This document shows, one piece after another, positions 22,545 to 35,600 of a stretch of DNA of 64,000 bases. This stretch comes from Dipylidium caninum (Eukaryota > Platyhelminthes > Cestoda > Cyclophyllidea > Dipylidiidae). The notes under the pieces are model-generated. The model was not told the DNA's origin. It saw only the letters and a program-made list of their open reading frames with translations, and did no database searches. Location: assembly GCA_017562135.1 (NCBI GenBank), contig QEYB01000715.1, positions 1,054,001 through 1,118,000 of the forward strand, read 5' to 3'. The position numbers were made by a program, and so were the translations under genes. The first letter of the stretch is position 1. Every line of letters begins with the position of its first letter.

Positions 22545-25500
22545 ATGTCAGTTCGCGACTTTAATGTCGGGCCTTCTCCCGTACCGGATGTCTATACAGC
22601 TGATGAAGCCGTCGAAGCATACGGATTGGGTTGGTTTCAAGTCAGGATCGTGATCATCTGCGGCGTCCTTCAGGTTCGTGGGTTCCCATCATTGATTGAA
22701 TCAAACCTCCAATTTGTTGTGCCTAGTGTACCTATAGGTTAATGATTTTGTTTTGTTTTATTATACGGTCCTCTCCACATTTACTGGGTCCGTTTTTATT
22801 TGATGTATACGACTAACCGAATTGCTTACACCATTATTTTTATTCGAGCTATTATTATGTGATATTATTCTGATGAAGGTGTTTACCATGTGTGAATTTC
22901 GTCAGCGTATGGACCAATTAAAGCCGTCTTCTACCGATTCTGATGGGCACCAATGCTTATCACTTGTGATTGACTTTGGCACAACGTATTCCTGCTTATA
23001 AATCCTAAATAAAATCTGTGCATTTTCGAGGACGTTCTCCCTTCCTTTAGTGCCAAAGGGCAAGGTCCTGGAAAATAACTTTTGTTGGCTATCGGCTCCC
23101 ACACCCTTTTGTTTTTTTGTAAAATTTATATTCGTTTCTCTGGATCTATATATTTCTTAATAATTCCATTTTCTAGCAATGAAATGTCTTGGTAATAATA
23201 GCATCGCTTATGCTCTTGTTAGTCGCCGACCTGCGGGTTTCTATTGCTTATCTTTTAAATGAATATATACGCTTTGGCACTTTGTGAGTTTTTAACTTAC
23301 ATGAATGTGGTCAATGATATATTCATCTATTGAGTACATCTGTTACTTCATGATCGTCGTTTTCGAAAATTTTATTGGACCGCTTTTCTGAATTTAAGAT
23401 TTCTACTGTTTACACAGTCTCTCCAAACTATAAATAGTGAGAAAAACTGTCCCTGTAAAATTTAAAATTACTGCGCCATCTCAGTTTTTCTCCTATTTTA
23501 GGCTGCAAATGCCATGGAAATGTTGCTTTTGTCCGTATTAGGACCTGTACTTCGATGCGCATGGCATCTCGACTCCGCGCAAGTAGCGCTAATTACTACT
23601 GTACGCCAATTTTTCTAATAACTAGCTGTTCCTTCTTGGCAAATATTCTAGTTTTAGAGAAGGTTGTTTGAACTGCATCCTTGTCTAGACGCTACAAATT
23701 ATCTCAGTTAATGCAAAATATAGTTAGATTTTTGCGTACTACATAAATTACTTTCTTGAGATTACGGTAGAGTATCATCTAGCATAAAAGCATTGATGGA
23801 AAGTACGAGGAGTACCCTTATATGGCAGCGAGTACACTTAAGCTGTGCAATAGCAAGCCACATTTATCTCTTGTCTATGGTATCGTAAATATATAGAGAT
23901 TTTTAGTTCTTTTCAATTTTATGTGTCATGCGTCGGTTGAAACTGTAGTTCAGAACATTAATCGGTTGCCCTTTAGGTTGTTTTCTTCGGCTTCCTCTTT
24001 GGGGCGCCATTGTGGGGCCTATTCTCAGACAAGTTTGGACGGAAAAGAGTAGGCTCCGTAATTTTTGGTTTTTTTATTTATTTTAGTCTGTCCAAATCTA
24101 AAAATTGACACTTCCAAAGCGTTCCATGTAGTGATCATGTCGATTAACGTGGCAGAGTTTATATTAGAAAAAACCGCTAAATATATGCAAAAAGTTGTCT
24201 CGCAACATAGTGGAAAGGTGATTGTTTGAAGCGAAGTCTTTCCAGTTCGCTAATAATCTGAATGTGTTGGAACATGAAGAACTAAGAGTAAACAGATCCT
24301 GCGAGATTTCGTTTCTTTACATGTTCGTCGTTCATAGCCCCTACACGAGGGGATGATGCCGTAATTCAGTCATTTTACACCATGAAAACTGAAATAATAA
24401 TGAAAATTGTAGCCTTGGAGCGGTATAAACGTGTCTTTAAATTGCCTATAAAAATAACACAAAGTATGGCGGCGAAAGAGTGGGTAATAAGGTGTGGTAG
24501 TCCCTGTCGCTTCCATAAAATCAAAAAATATATATATATATTTGGAGAGTAGAGGTCATTTGACACTGTTGCATTAACGCGATTGGTATAATATTGCCAT
24601 ACACTACAGCCAACGGCTTCTTAGGGCTTTCCCATACGCAGAAGACATGTCTGAAGCTCACTGTCAACTCGTGGATGCACTGTGTGAAAGATTTTACCCC
24701 TTTTAGATCATAACACAATCTCGAGAGGTGAGGTTCATTACAGTTGTGGACTGGGCTGCAGATAATGGAGTTAAGGTACGCAACAGCACGGGGCTCGAGG
24801 CGCGGGAGTGAGGGGAAAACAGCACATTTACTCTAAGGCGTGCGAGTACCTTGAGATTAAAAATTGGACTCGACCAGAGTAAAATTTCATTTCTCTATTT
24901 AGCGCTTATTTCATCGCTATTTTAGTGCTTTGGCGTTGTTCTGCTCTGGGTTTCGTATACCGGTCTTGCCACTGCTGTGAGTCCAAACTTCGTTTGGTTG
25001 ATTATTCTCCGGGGACTCGTCGGTTTCGGCATCGGTGGGGAGGGCAGCGCGTAAGATGAGAAAAATTTGTGGTTTTCACTGATGAAAAGTGGGAACAGGC
25101 ACTTTTACATGCATAAGTTCCTGCCACTTTTGCAAATGGCTTCCCGCATGTTAAATAGACTCGTAAAAGGTATTATGAAGGCAAAAAATGTGGGCAGTCG
25201 CAACCATCGCCATGGCCTAAAAGTGTGAACCTAAAGTATGCTGAAACACGTTTGGTCTAACACAGAGTATAGTCCAGCGGATTTTAGGTTTACCAACCAC
25301 TTCCTATGCAGTAGTTGGTAATCATTTCGAGCGTCAAGTGATCTCCTTCTGGCCACACATTCACTGTCAAGAGCACTTTCGCTCTTTTCAAAACAACTCA
25401 TAAATTTTGCATTCTTTAGATACACCCTCATGTCCGAATTCCTGCCTGTCAAAAATCGAGCCAAGGTCCTAATCGGCATTTCGGTATGCTGAGATGAGGA

Positions 25501-28500
25501 ATAAGTTGTCGTCTTTCATTTGCATAACTGCACACGCTGTTTAGGCATTTTGGGCAGTCGGCAGCACTCTGGAGATCGGTCTGGCCTTCTTTGTCTTGCC
25601 CAGATTGGGCTGGCGGTGGCTGGTTCTCTTCTCAGCGGTGCCTCTTCTCGTGTTCTGCTTCCTAACACCGGTACTTTCCCCCTACGCTAGTCGTGGCATC
25701 ATTGCCTTTATGCGTTAAAAGATTTCGCTAGTGGTTTAGTGGACTGTGTTTTTTTTTCTCACAGAAAAAGCCAGTAATTCATGCGCGTTTGTTTTTTCAA
25801 GCGCCTAGCGGTTAAGTAGGCTGTAAATTACACGTTTAAGCTCCACATTACACAGCCTACGCATGTTTCATATCCACAAAATCTAGTGCTTGCCGGAGTC
25901 TGTGCACTACCTCATGAACGCTAACAGGAGGAAGGAAGCGGAGGAGGTGATAAAAAAGATGGCCCTTTTGAATCGTTGTGTTCCGCTGGAGGGCAAACTC
26001 GTTCACTCGACCACAGCTGCCAAGGTGAGATTTCGCGTCTCGTTCCCCTTCTATGTCTGTCCACAGGATCGAGCACGTGATGCAAACCGTTTCTTCTTCT
26101 TATCCACTTGCTCATGGTGGACTTTTTGCCCTGGTATGCTGATCTTCCTTCTTTCCGGTTCTTAAAGCGTTTGTTTTCCTTGAAATAAAAGATTATGCTT
26201 AATCCTCGAAAGCATCGCGCAAGCATATCTAAAATCTTTTTGTCGCAAGACGATAAGTTGTCTATTTGCGAAGTGTTAATCCCCATGGTCTTCACCACGG
26301 GATTCAACATGCGGCCAAAGTTGAAGTTGGCACCTCGCCGACTCCGTGTTGCTACTTAAGGACCAGCGACGAAATAACCAGTCTTCAGTGTATGTTTGCA
26401 CGAAATTTCATCCGAAGGAAGAACGACGCTCTAGTCTTTTAACAAGCAATGGCCGCAGACAAAACGGTCGAATGGCTCCTCCCACCCCTCTTTTGAGCAC
26501 GAATGGCCCAACTCCTCCCCTGGGCCGGGACGCGTAGACGTTTCCCGTCTGGGTGCAGTGGCTCTCACTCACTCCCATGTCTGCGTGCACGGGAGTTGAG
26601 CTGAACCGGTACACCTGCGAACACGTATTCAAAACACCGACATTTTCGAGGATTATTCATCCACTTTCGAATGCTATCTTAGGAGATGGAGCTGGGCAAG
26701 GTATCGCATCTATGGGCGCCAGGCTACCGGCTGTTGTCGACACTGCAGCCAATTTTGTGGTTCGGAGCTGCATTTTGTTACTACGGCGTAATCCTTATCA
26801 GCTCAACCCTCTTCACTGTCCACGGAACCTGTTACAAAGGTAATCTCCCACACCTTCTTTTTGTAAGTCAGTAGGGGAATTTCGCCGTGGGTCATTACTA
26901 GGGAAAGTGCTCTCTTCACTAATACTGCCTAGGTGATAACAGTTGAATTCCAGGTTTCTCCAACCGGCACGGAGGTCGCTCTGCTTGGCTGGGACTAGTG
27001 CCGCTCGAAAGTTCTATTAACCTACTACTGGCTCTCTCTTTGTTAACTCGATCGCATCGCCTTTATTAATTTATAACTTAGTGAAGATATCTGTTCTTGC
27101 TGTAAACCACGATGAAGGCAAGTGGCGGAGTACATCGTGTGTCACTGGTACTGAATTGTGACCGGTAGTGCGGGAGTGCTGCGCGGGCCTCACATTCCCC
27201 CTTAGTCAGGCAAATGACTCCCTTTTTCACCAGAAACAGTGTCTCATCCGGACTACAATGGCTTCGCGCTCAACAAGACCTCAGTCGTAGATCAGTCATG
27301 CTGCGCGGCCTTCACGGATGACGAGTACTTGTCAATGTTGGTGTCTTCTCTGGGTGAATTCACCGGTAAGTCCGAATAACTTTTTTGCACACTTTTTGTC
27401 CTAATTAATCGAATAATTTGTCCGCCGGCAAGGGCGAGAAAGGGAAAGAAGAAAATGACATTGGCCAAAACAAGTGGAGGAATGGTTTCGCAACCGCACT
27501 GTGTGTCGCCCATTTCACGGCTGACGCGTGTGTCCCCGGCCATTCAGACTTGACTCTGTCGCGTGATAAATCACTGTCGCACCCCCACCTCTGCGACTTC
27601 GCCATTTTGCGCGGTTCTGTGAGCCTCCTTCGGACGATAGGCTTCCCTGCACGCTGTAGACGGCGAGGGCTGATTTATGTCTGACCCCTGGAAGTAGAGA
27701 CATTCAGGCAAGACGCAGGTCTGCAGGCCACACTTCCCGCGACATTCGGGAATGCTAAGTCGCCTCTCTCACCAGAAGACGATTTTACTGTGATAGACAC
27801 CCAAAATCCAGACTGCCTGAAGATTTGTCATAGGTGCTTTCGGAGCGCGGAGTTGGTGAGATACTCTTATTTTTGACAGTTATTCCCTTGACAATTGTGG
27901 CCAGCGAGTGTCTGGGTCGTCGCAATTCAATCAGTTTGCTTTCTGTCTTCTCCGCCCTCCTATTCGTGATTTTGGACATCTGTATGCCGAAGGCTGCTGC
28001 CATCACCATTCTCTTCGTCGTGAGAGCTTTCTCCTCCGGCATGTTTAGCATTGTCTACCTCTACACCAACGAAGTAAGCGTAACGACGTGACTCGCTTAG
28101 TCTCGGCGAAAAGGATAGACCAAAACCGAAATAACCTTCTTTCCCCTTATCTAAAGGCAACAGATATTCGAGAATAATAATCCTCAAGCAGTAAGAATTT
28201 GCGTTCACAAATTGTCTAGACTTCTGTCCTTATACGCCCACCAGAAGTATTCTACCAGTTTGCATGGAGCCGGTCTTCAAGTGCATATGTAAAAGTACTT
28301 CCTTCAAGCTAAATTAAAAAAGGCAACTAAATGGTACTTCAGTAATTAATTCTGCAAAAAACTATGGAATTTCCCTTGGATGTATGATTGCATCTTCCAG
28401 GTGTATCCGACGACAATCAGATCCCTGGGCCAAGGTGTTTGCAGCTCCTTCGCGCGCCTAGGGGCCATGACGACGCCCTACGTGGCGGAAGTTATCATGC

Positions 28501-28793
28501 CAGACACGTCAACTCTCCTCGGCCTTTCATTCTACAGCGGTGTTTGTCTCATCTGCGCGATCATGGCCCTTTTCTTGCCCATTGAAACGAAAGACCGCAT
28601 GCTTCAGGTAATTAATAGACCTCCTCTGTACATTGGGACATCGCAGCCACTCGCTCCTCCACAGAGGCTCATGCGAAGCTCACGACTCCGAGGGCATCAG
28701 GACCGTATTATCGTGACACCACGAGGGTGTGGCCAAGCTGCACTCCTGGCCCTCGTCAGAATCATGACCACTGGGCATAAAATCCTGGAATAA
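22545..28793 (+). CDS. SVOP-like major facilitator transporter (SV2-related), 11 exons
   Basis: A 12-membrane-segment MFS protein of the SV2/SVOP group, expected in synaptic or secretory vesicle membranes; substrate unknown. Exons: 22545-22673, 23502-23600, 23977-24048, 24926-25050, 25420-25483, 25545-25670, 25887-26024, 26683-26839, 27234-27365, 27853-28073, 28401-28793; total 551 residues (human SVOP 548). Landmarks in order: [27 protein letters not shown], the MFS loop [129 protein letters not shown]. The exon 10 start is the weakest join: phase demands 27853, although a better-looking acceptor sits at 27833. A donor-like GTAATT follows 28607, so the last 61 residues (rich in Arg and Pro) could instead be intron. 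Confidence 0.92.
22888..23001 (+). pseudogene. Possible HSP70-like N-terminal fragment in SVOP intron 1
   Basis: A 37-codon open frame ends with [12 protein letters not shown] and then a stop. The IDFGTTYS string is the phosphate-1 motif at the N-terminus of HSP70/actin-fold ATPases. Nothing after the stop continues the domain convincingly. It is either a scrap of an inserted HSP70 copy or a chance match; the string is short. Confidence 0.3.
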
Positions 28794-29390
28794 TGACTCG
28801 AGCCGGGATTAGTCATGCGTCATTTTACCGGTTAGCAATCTTCAAAGTGAAAAAATAAGGTCGACTGCATATGGTTAGGCTTAGAAAAGATTACACCTTT
28901 CGTATAGCAATAGCAAATATTCACGCGCACCAAATCTTAGCTTTAACTCGATTGATCACACCTCAAGCATACAGTTTGACAGATAATAAACTACTACTCA
29001 CAGCCCTATTTTATATCTAGAGCTCTGTTGGTGAAACGCTTGAAGTCCATTTTCATCAGTTTTCAAAAGACTTGGATGCTCCTAGCATAGCGCTGACCAC
29101 GGAGGCCTAACGCAAACTCACATCACTCCCCACTTCTGCATCGCAGAACCCAAGCACATTGCGAAAAGTTGATGTCAATAGAGAGCATTCCCGATAAATA
29201 CAAAAACACTCTTCTTAATATACGAAAAACAGTAAAATATTCTGACAGCAGGTTAACTTGGCACAGGATAAACATTTAACGGACAGTCAGCAAATTAACT
29301 CAATAATGCGCGCAATATCAATTAAGGAATAAATACAAGTCTTAATACATTCCAGGGGTTTTAAAAAACGCCAAGTTGCCAGCGAAGAAG
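28794..29390. other. Convergent intergenic region between SVOP-like and ASTE1-like genes
   Basis: About 600 bp of AT-rich sequence holding the two facing 3' untranslated regions. No open frame or repeat of note. Confidence 0.5.
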
Positions 29391-32300
29391 TCATGAAAAG
29401 TTGGAAGCTAATTTTTCAGCCGCTTCTGCGATCTTCTCCGGATTCCACTCTTGCTTATCACAGCTCGTGACTCGTCTCTTAGTGCTGTTTCCATAAAAGC
29501 TCTTGCCATAAGGTCCTCCAAGCCGACGTCCGACCGGATTGCCGGTCCCTGGTCTAGAGGTACTCCAAACGTTCTTGGGATATTGGCAACTCCGAGGCGC
29601 CCGTGGTGGAAAGAAATGATTTCCAAATTTCCTCCTTTCTGAGTGATATTCGTCCGTGGGGTTTTCGCCGCTCGAGACACCGTAACGGCCACGCCTTGTT
29701 TGCATTTTCTCAGCGCTAGCCTCAAAAAATGAGGGGGAGGAGTCCGAAAAAGGATTGGGACCCACTTTTTCGACACTCGCAATGGAGTCACGCTCGTATT
29801 TCGAAAAGCGACTAGGAAAATCACAGGCAAATTTGTTGCGAAATTTTGATGAAAACTTATGTTCACTCTCAGCGGATGTATTGAAATCGTGTCCCAAGGC
29901 AAATAAATCGCAGTTCGCTTCTCTTCCCTCAGCAAAATCAGAAGAAAAGGGGTTCTTGGACTTAATGGGACTGGCAGAAGTGAAGCTGAGGTTTGAGCGG
30001 GGTGCGGAATTGTAACCCGGCAAAAAAGGGTTGGTAGAGCATTTGAAGCTTTCCCTTGCATTGTTTGTTTTAACTTTTCTTGAGTCGTAAGAATAACCAA
30101 GACCCGTACGAGAATTGACATATTCACTTTTGAGGCCCGAAGTAAAACGATTGTAGGCATTTCTTGGTATAAAACGAACTGTACTATTGCGGGGACCTGA
30201 TTCATTGGTAATCGCACCGTCCCTAATTCGTCGGACATTTGGGAAAACCGCATTTCTATTGTGGAGTCTACGTGGACTAGCATTGTGAGTGAATACACCA
30301 CTGATCGTATTTTTCATGCATATTTCCTTCGCCGAAGCACTTTCTAACTCGGAGTCATTACCGCAAATAGATAATTTCCGCGCGAAAAGAACTTGTAATT
30401 CTTTCTCTTGTCGCGCATTGTCAGAAAATCGAGTATGCTGAGGAAAAGGGAGCAACTGGGAGCTTGAGGAAAACTCAGGGAGCCGCAGAGACCCCATTTC
30501 ACGCAAAATTATTAAAAGGCGGATCATTTCATCGACAGCTCTCCCCAGGCATTCTGTATTACGGGTAGGCAACAAAAGTTTTTTTAGCCAAATAGTAAGT
30601 GATTTGCGATCTGGGGAGTCTGCGAGCGCGACAGCAAGATTGTGTATAAGACGCGAACTAGGGAAAATCTGTGCTCCTAACGGGGGAGTTAAGACTTTGG
30701 CGTCTACATTACTGTCGTTTTTACGGGAGGTAATGGCGCTGACGAATCGCAGGAGAGAAAGCAATGAAACACAAATAATCTGAAGTTCGGTGATTTCATG
30801 TATAACAACAACGTTGTAATCACACTTCATACTATCGGCCAATTCATTAAGGCATTCAACATTTAGGCTTCCATTGGAAACAATCACTGCACAAACGATT
30901 AAGGCCACGCCCAAAGCGGTCGGGCAGTCTAGAATGTTAAACTCCGTATTGGATCGAGTATTCATATGCCACAGTTTGAAAATTAGCGCCAGTATTTCAA
31001 GAATATTGCCCACTGATTTCGTTTGATAGCCAAAATTTTTGTAAATAAAAGAAATACAGGCTGTTGCTGGGTCTTCAGAAGCGGGCAGGGGCAAGGACTG
31101 CAACACAATGCTGCAGTGGCAGAACTGTGAGACATCTTTGGATCGTGAAATTTCGGAGATCTGAGGCTTATTATTCGAATGTAACATTGCCACACCACAC
31201 TGTTTTGTGAAATCTAGTAATAAACAATATTGGAGATAACGAAGTCCCTTAGCGCAATCCGTAGCGGATGAACTTGCCACGTTTTCGCCCTTAACAGGTA
31301 ATATCGCCGGGTTTGAGAAAAAAAGAGTATAAATAGAAGTCGGGAGAACACCAGATCGGTAAAATTTAAGGAAAGTGGGGGGCACTTTGGACAAAAAGGA
31401 TGTAAATGAGCAATCCGACGAGCTATACTCAGCTTCAACAAGTTCAATGTGTTCTTTTAGGGTCCGTGGATAAGGCGATTGCCGCGTTAAACACGTGATT
31501 AGATCTGTTGATACAACTAGTTCGTGCGACCTAGACTTTGTTTCAGGAGACAGAAATCTGACCAACTCCTCCCCCTGCTTTAAATCGATTTTAAGACTCA
31601 ACGTAATGGCCACGAGTTCTTGAATAAACGAAGAGACCACTTCCCTTCCCCTTAAGTTATCCAAGGATTCGGCAAGAGCTTCAAATGGAGATGTCAAGGA
31701 TTCCAACCAATTCACCAGCTCTATGGCGCGTTGGATCATAGGGTGAACAAGACTCTCAGGATCAGACAGTCGTCGTTTACAAATAATATTAGAAATTCGA
31801 GATGGGAGCGGAAAGTATGAACCTTGGGGAGGTTTGTAATATATAGCAAAAAAAGGACGCAAAGAATAAGGTATTCTGCTAATACATGATTCCGAAGGAG
31901 AAAACACATGTGCAATAAGACAAAAAGCACCCGGAATCAAAGAATGAGGTACCGGTTGAGAAGAAAGAAATCTCAAAGGTACGTAAGTGAAGCAATCAAG
32001 GCGATCATTTGGCTTTTCGAATTCAAACAAAAGAAACTCATTTGATTTAGCTATTACAGGACATTGGAGAAATGCTCCAACGGCGGCGCAAGCGAGAATG
32101 GCATTTCCATCGCATGTGACGTGAGGAAACCCTGTATTATTTAGGGTTTCCACCAAAACCTCCCTTGCAAAAATAGGAATATAAAAGAAATCCTCATGAT
32201 TGTCCATATGTGCTGATTGAGTTTGTGGACGAGTTTGCTGTAAAGCGCATTCGAGCAATTTGACGCGTTTTTGAAGAATGTGTAGCCTTCCGCAAATATT

Positions 32301-32660
32301 GGTTGGCTGAAAATAGAAAGCACCAACGGCTTACTACTTTTAGCAAACAAACAATATGACAAGGAAGCGAAGAAATGTATCAGGTTAAGTATACGAAAAA
32401 CAGAGTACCTGGGAAGTTGGACCATCGAAGATAAAAATCGGTGAAATGTTACATTTGGTAAAGTTGTCAAAAGTTCTAACAAGTTCTTCCTTTATCAAAG
32501 CATATTCACCACCGTAAGATTGAGCATGGCCTAACGTTTGAAGAATGTAAACCAAAAAATCATGAGCATGGACAACGACCGTGACGCCATGTAGATGAAC
32601 CGTTTGAAAGGCTTGTCCCTCCCGCTCAACGAAGGCCCAAATATGACCATTAATTAACAT
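29391..32660 (-). CDS. ASTE1: Protein asteroid homologue (ASTE1-like, XPG-N fold), 2 exons
   Basis: Asteroid proteins share the FEN1/XPG nuclease fold and are linked to DNA-end processing and signalling; the exact activity here is unknown. Minus-strand exons 32660-32409 and 32306-29391 join in phase 0 and give 1055 residues (human about 680). The start MLINGHIWAFVE aligns with the family MGIRGLMSFVE. Visible: YGGEYALIKEELVRTF, ISPIFIFDG (second conserved acidic motif), FAREVLVETLNN, and CPVIAKSNEFLLFEF where the family has CPVLSSDSDFCIFDL. The usual first motif VIDG is replaced by VVVHAHDF, and SDSDF by KSNEF, so catalytic acids seem lost. The last 270 residues are Ser/Phe/Asn/Arg-rich low complexity with repeated KF, RF and NPF motifs. 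A 297-codon frame in another register overlaps that tail and is treated as a shadow. Confidence 0.86.
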
Positions 32661-35600
32661 TGCAAATCTGATTCAGCCAACCTATAAATAAAATAAGTGA
32701 TGAGGCTCAAGTATATGGTACTCGAGCGCCCGAAGAAGTAACAAATACACGATTTTGGAGACCTCACTAATGGCTCGCGAAAGCGTAGAAATAGGTTTCC
32801 AGGTAATATGAAAACTCCAGTCTCACCGAAATGGGTGGAAGAAAGTAAATAGCACACGACAAGAATAGAAATTATCACAAAGTGTACACTTAACAGACGC
32901 CAGAATAGCACCTGAAAGAGCGGAGCCGAAAATGACTCGATAGAAGAAAAATAATCCAAGTCAACCAGGTGCCACTAGGTAGTCAACGTAAACGCACGTA
33001 CGACTCGAGACCGAGAACACAACTCGATGAACCGACGCTCGAGGACAAACCAGCCCACCACCAAAGCCCGCCATTTTCGAGGCGGACCGCACATTAGTTT
33101 GAACAAACTAAATTTTTGGACTGAAAAGCATTTGAAATATTTTAATCTCTACCTACGATAAATTTTAGCGCAGAAAATAGCCGTAAGTGACGAGCAGACA
33201 GTCACCAGACTGCACTGCGAGTGGACTCGGGGCGGCCTCCCGGCCGTGCCACCCTACCCCGCCTGTGTCACCACCGACAACCGTCGCGGTACCCTCGCGG
33301 CCCCGAGCCCCCCAAAGGAAAAAAAATGACATGCCGGCACAAACCCATGAAGAACGAGCTTAAAGGATGTCAACAACAAACTATAGTCGAGGAAATGTAC
33401 AACTAAAGGGTCAAATGGGGTCGGCTTGAACCGCGGCGACAAAAGTTACGGGCCCCTGTACTCGGAATAAGCCATCATATTCCGCATGACAAACAACGGA
33501 GGGACAAAAATTGAGAAGAAAGCGAAGCAGGTCCCGATGCGCTCCTAGAACTGAATTAAAATCACTTGATTTACCTTCGTCGTTAGCGGTTTCTTGGACC
33601 TAATGACGATTAATTTGTAGGCCCTCTTACTCATCAAAATGGGCAACCCGCGTCCGACAGACATTTTGCCGGGAGAGAAGCAGATCGGCCCCTTACCAAC
33701 TTCCGTTCACCAGCCCTAACCTGGCATATTAATCCGCTGCATAAAACGTAAAAGATATTATTAAGGACTTTAATGTAAAGTATCGCATGAGCGTAAATGT
33801 TTATCAAATAATTAACTCCTAAGCTACGGGCAAATTTACCACATTTATAAAGTGGAGTAAAACCTGTATTGCCATTTGTAGGCTCTGTATCCCAAGCAAG
33901 TTATTCCTACTGGTAGTGAGTTTATTCATATTATAAAGCATGAAATGACATGAATGTTATTCCCCTCTCACTGAAAATGGTTTGGCAACAGTCTTTTTCC
34001 ATAGTTTAAGAGTTTGTTATTTACTCTTCTTTTTAGCATACCTTTTAAGCAATGTTCTCTAGTGTGAGACGTTTGTCTTTTTTCTCAATCTATGTTGTAT
34101 TTTAGATTACTTGTTTGTCTCCCACGCGCAAACTTAAACTACTCAATTGCGTTCACTACCTCTTTCACGTTAACCTATTTTTAGAACTCTACCACTGCCA
34201 AGTTTCTGAAAAGGTGACTTTCGACGCAAAAATCCCCCAAACAGCCTCAAGGGCTCCCATGGTTTAACATCCCACCTTGAGTATGCGTGAAATATACGAG
34301 ACATTCACGATGCTATGTAAATTTGATGAATCGGGATAAATACGTTACAGGTACTGACACTCAGCCCCTATATTTAATCAAGAATGTATTAAACTATTAT
34401 ACTCATAATACTTCGGGTTAGATACAGAAGCGCCTTAGAGACAAATGGGCTTATATCTCAGATTTTTACAATTTGTCACTCGTTGCTTATGGTAACCATG
34501 ACAACCGTAAGTCTTATGAGGAACTTCTGATTGGCTCCTGATAACATCGATCGGAAGTCCATCCCACTCTGCCTACGTACATCTCGTCGCGACTTCCTTT
34601 ATGATTGATTATCTTAGTCAAACTTAGGGTTTTGGCTCATTTTTCGCATTATACGCCACCGGGCTTCCATATGCCATGAGCACCTGGCCGAGCCTTCAGT
34701 GCCTAAAGTTGTTTCCCTTAATCGCTAAATATGAAAATGAGCGATAATCAGAAAAGCTGTTTGAACGGTGCCATGATCCGTCGGGCTTTTTAGAATAGGA
34801 GGAATTACGCGATATGAGCAGTGAACACATCTGACCTTCTTTATTAATTGATTGTTTTTTTTACTTTGCTTTTATATATCTTAATAAAGTAGCCGACAAG
34901 AAGAGAAACCGCTCTACCCCTTCGGCTCTTGTCCGTATTTTGGTCCTTCATAGTGTGGCGGGCTGTGAGGGGGTATATTTTGGCTTTTTTACAAAATAAG
35001 CAGATCGAGGCACATCTACAATAAGTTAAGCGTTGTGGACAGTAGAGAAGGGAGTTCGAAGGGACAGGTGTATCAAAGGATTCCCTACAGTTTTGTGGGG
35101 GAAATCAAGGGAAGAGGAAGGAGATGTGTATGTAAGAATAGACAGGCGTAGCGCTTTCTAGAAGTCCCTTGATAGTGAAACTTGTTATCTAACTAGACAC
35201 AGAAGTTGTTCATTCTTGTTGGGGTCGGGGCACACTGGCAGGTTGAATTGAGGTTGAAAGCAAATAAGTAAAATGTGTTGAATGGGTGCAGGGTTTTCTT
35301 GAGCGTTTTACCATCGCGTATGGATGTGCCTCAGCAGGGGGAAGTGAAGTCCTTCGAGAAATCGGGATGAGATTCATGCATTGAAAAACAGTGATACGGA
35401 GAAGCTGAAGGGCTAATAGAGGAAATAATTTGAGTCATCTTCTATCCCCGCACCCCGTGGAGGGACGCATAAACCCCAGCTAATCACAATTAAAAATAAG
35501 GTTTTAATATATTCCTGGGTGAAATTTGCGTTGTACTTCACCTTTTTTGTCAATCTCCAGTAGTAACTTAACCCCCCCGACCTGAGTTGAAAATACTGGA

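Noticed and set aside
29408..30301. 297-codon open frame on the minus strand as a separate gene
   Set aside because: It lies wholly inside the ASTE1-like coding exon in another register, has no recognisable domain, and the main frame carries the family homology.
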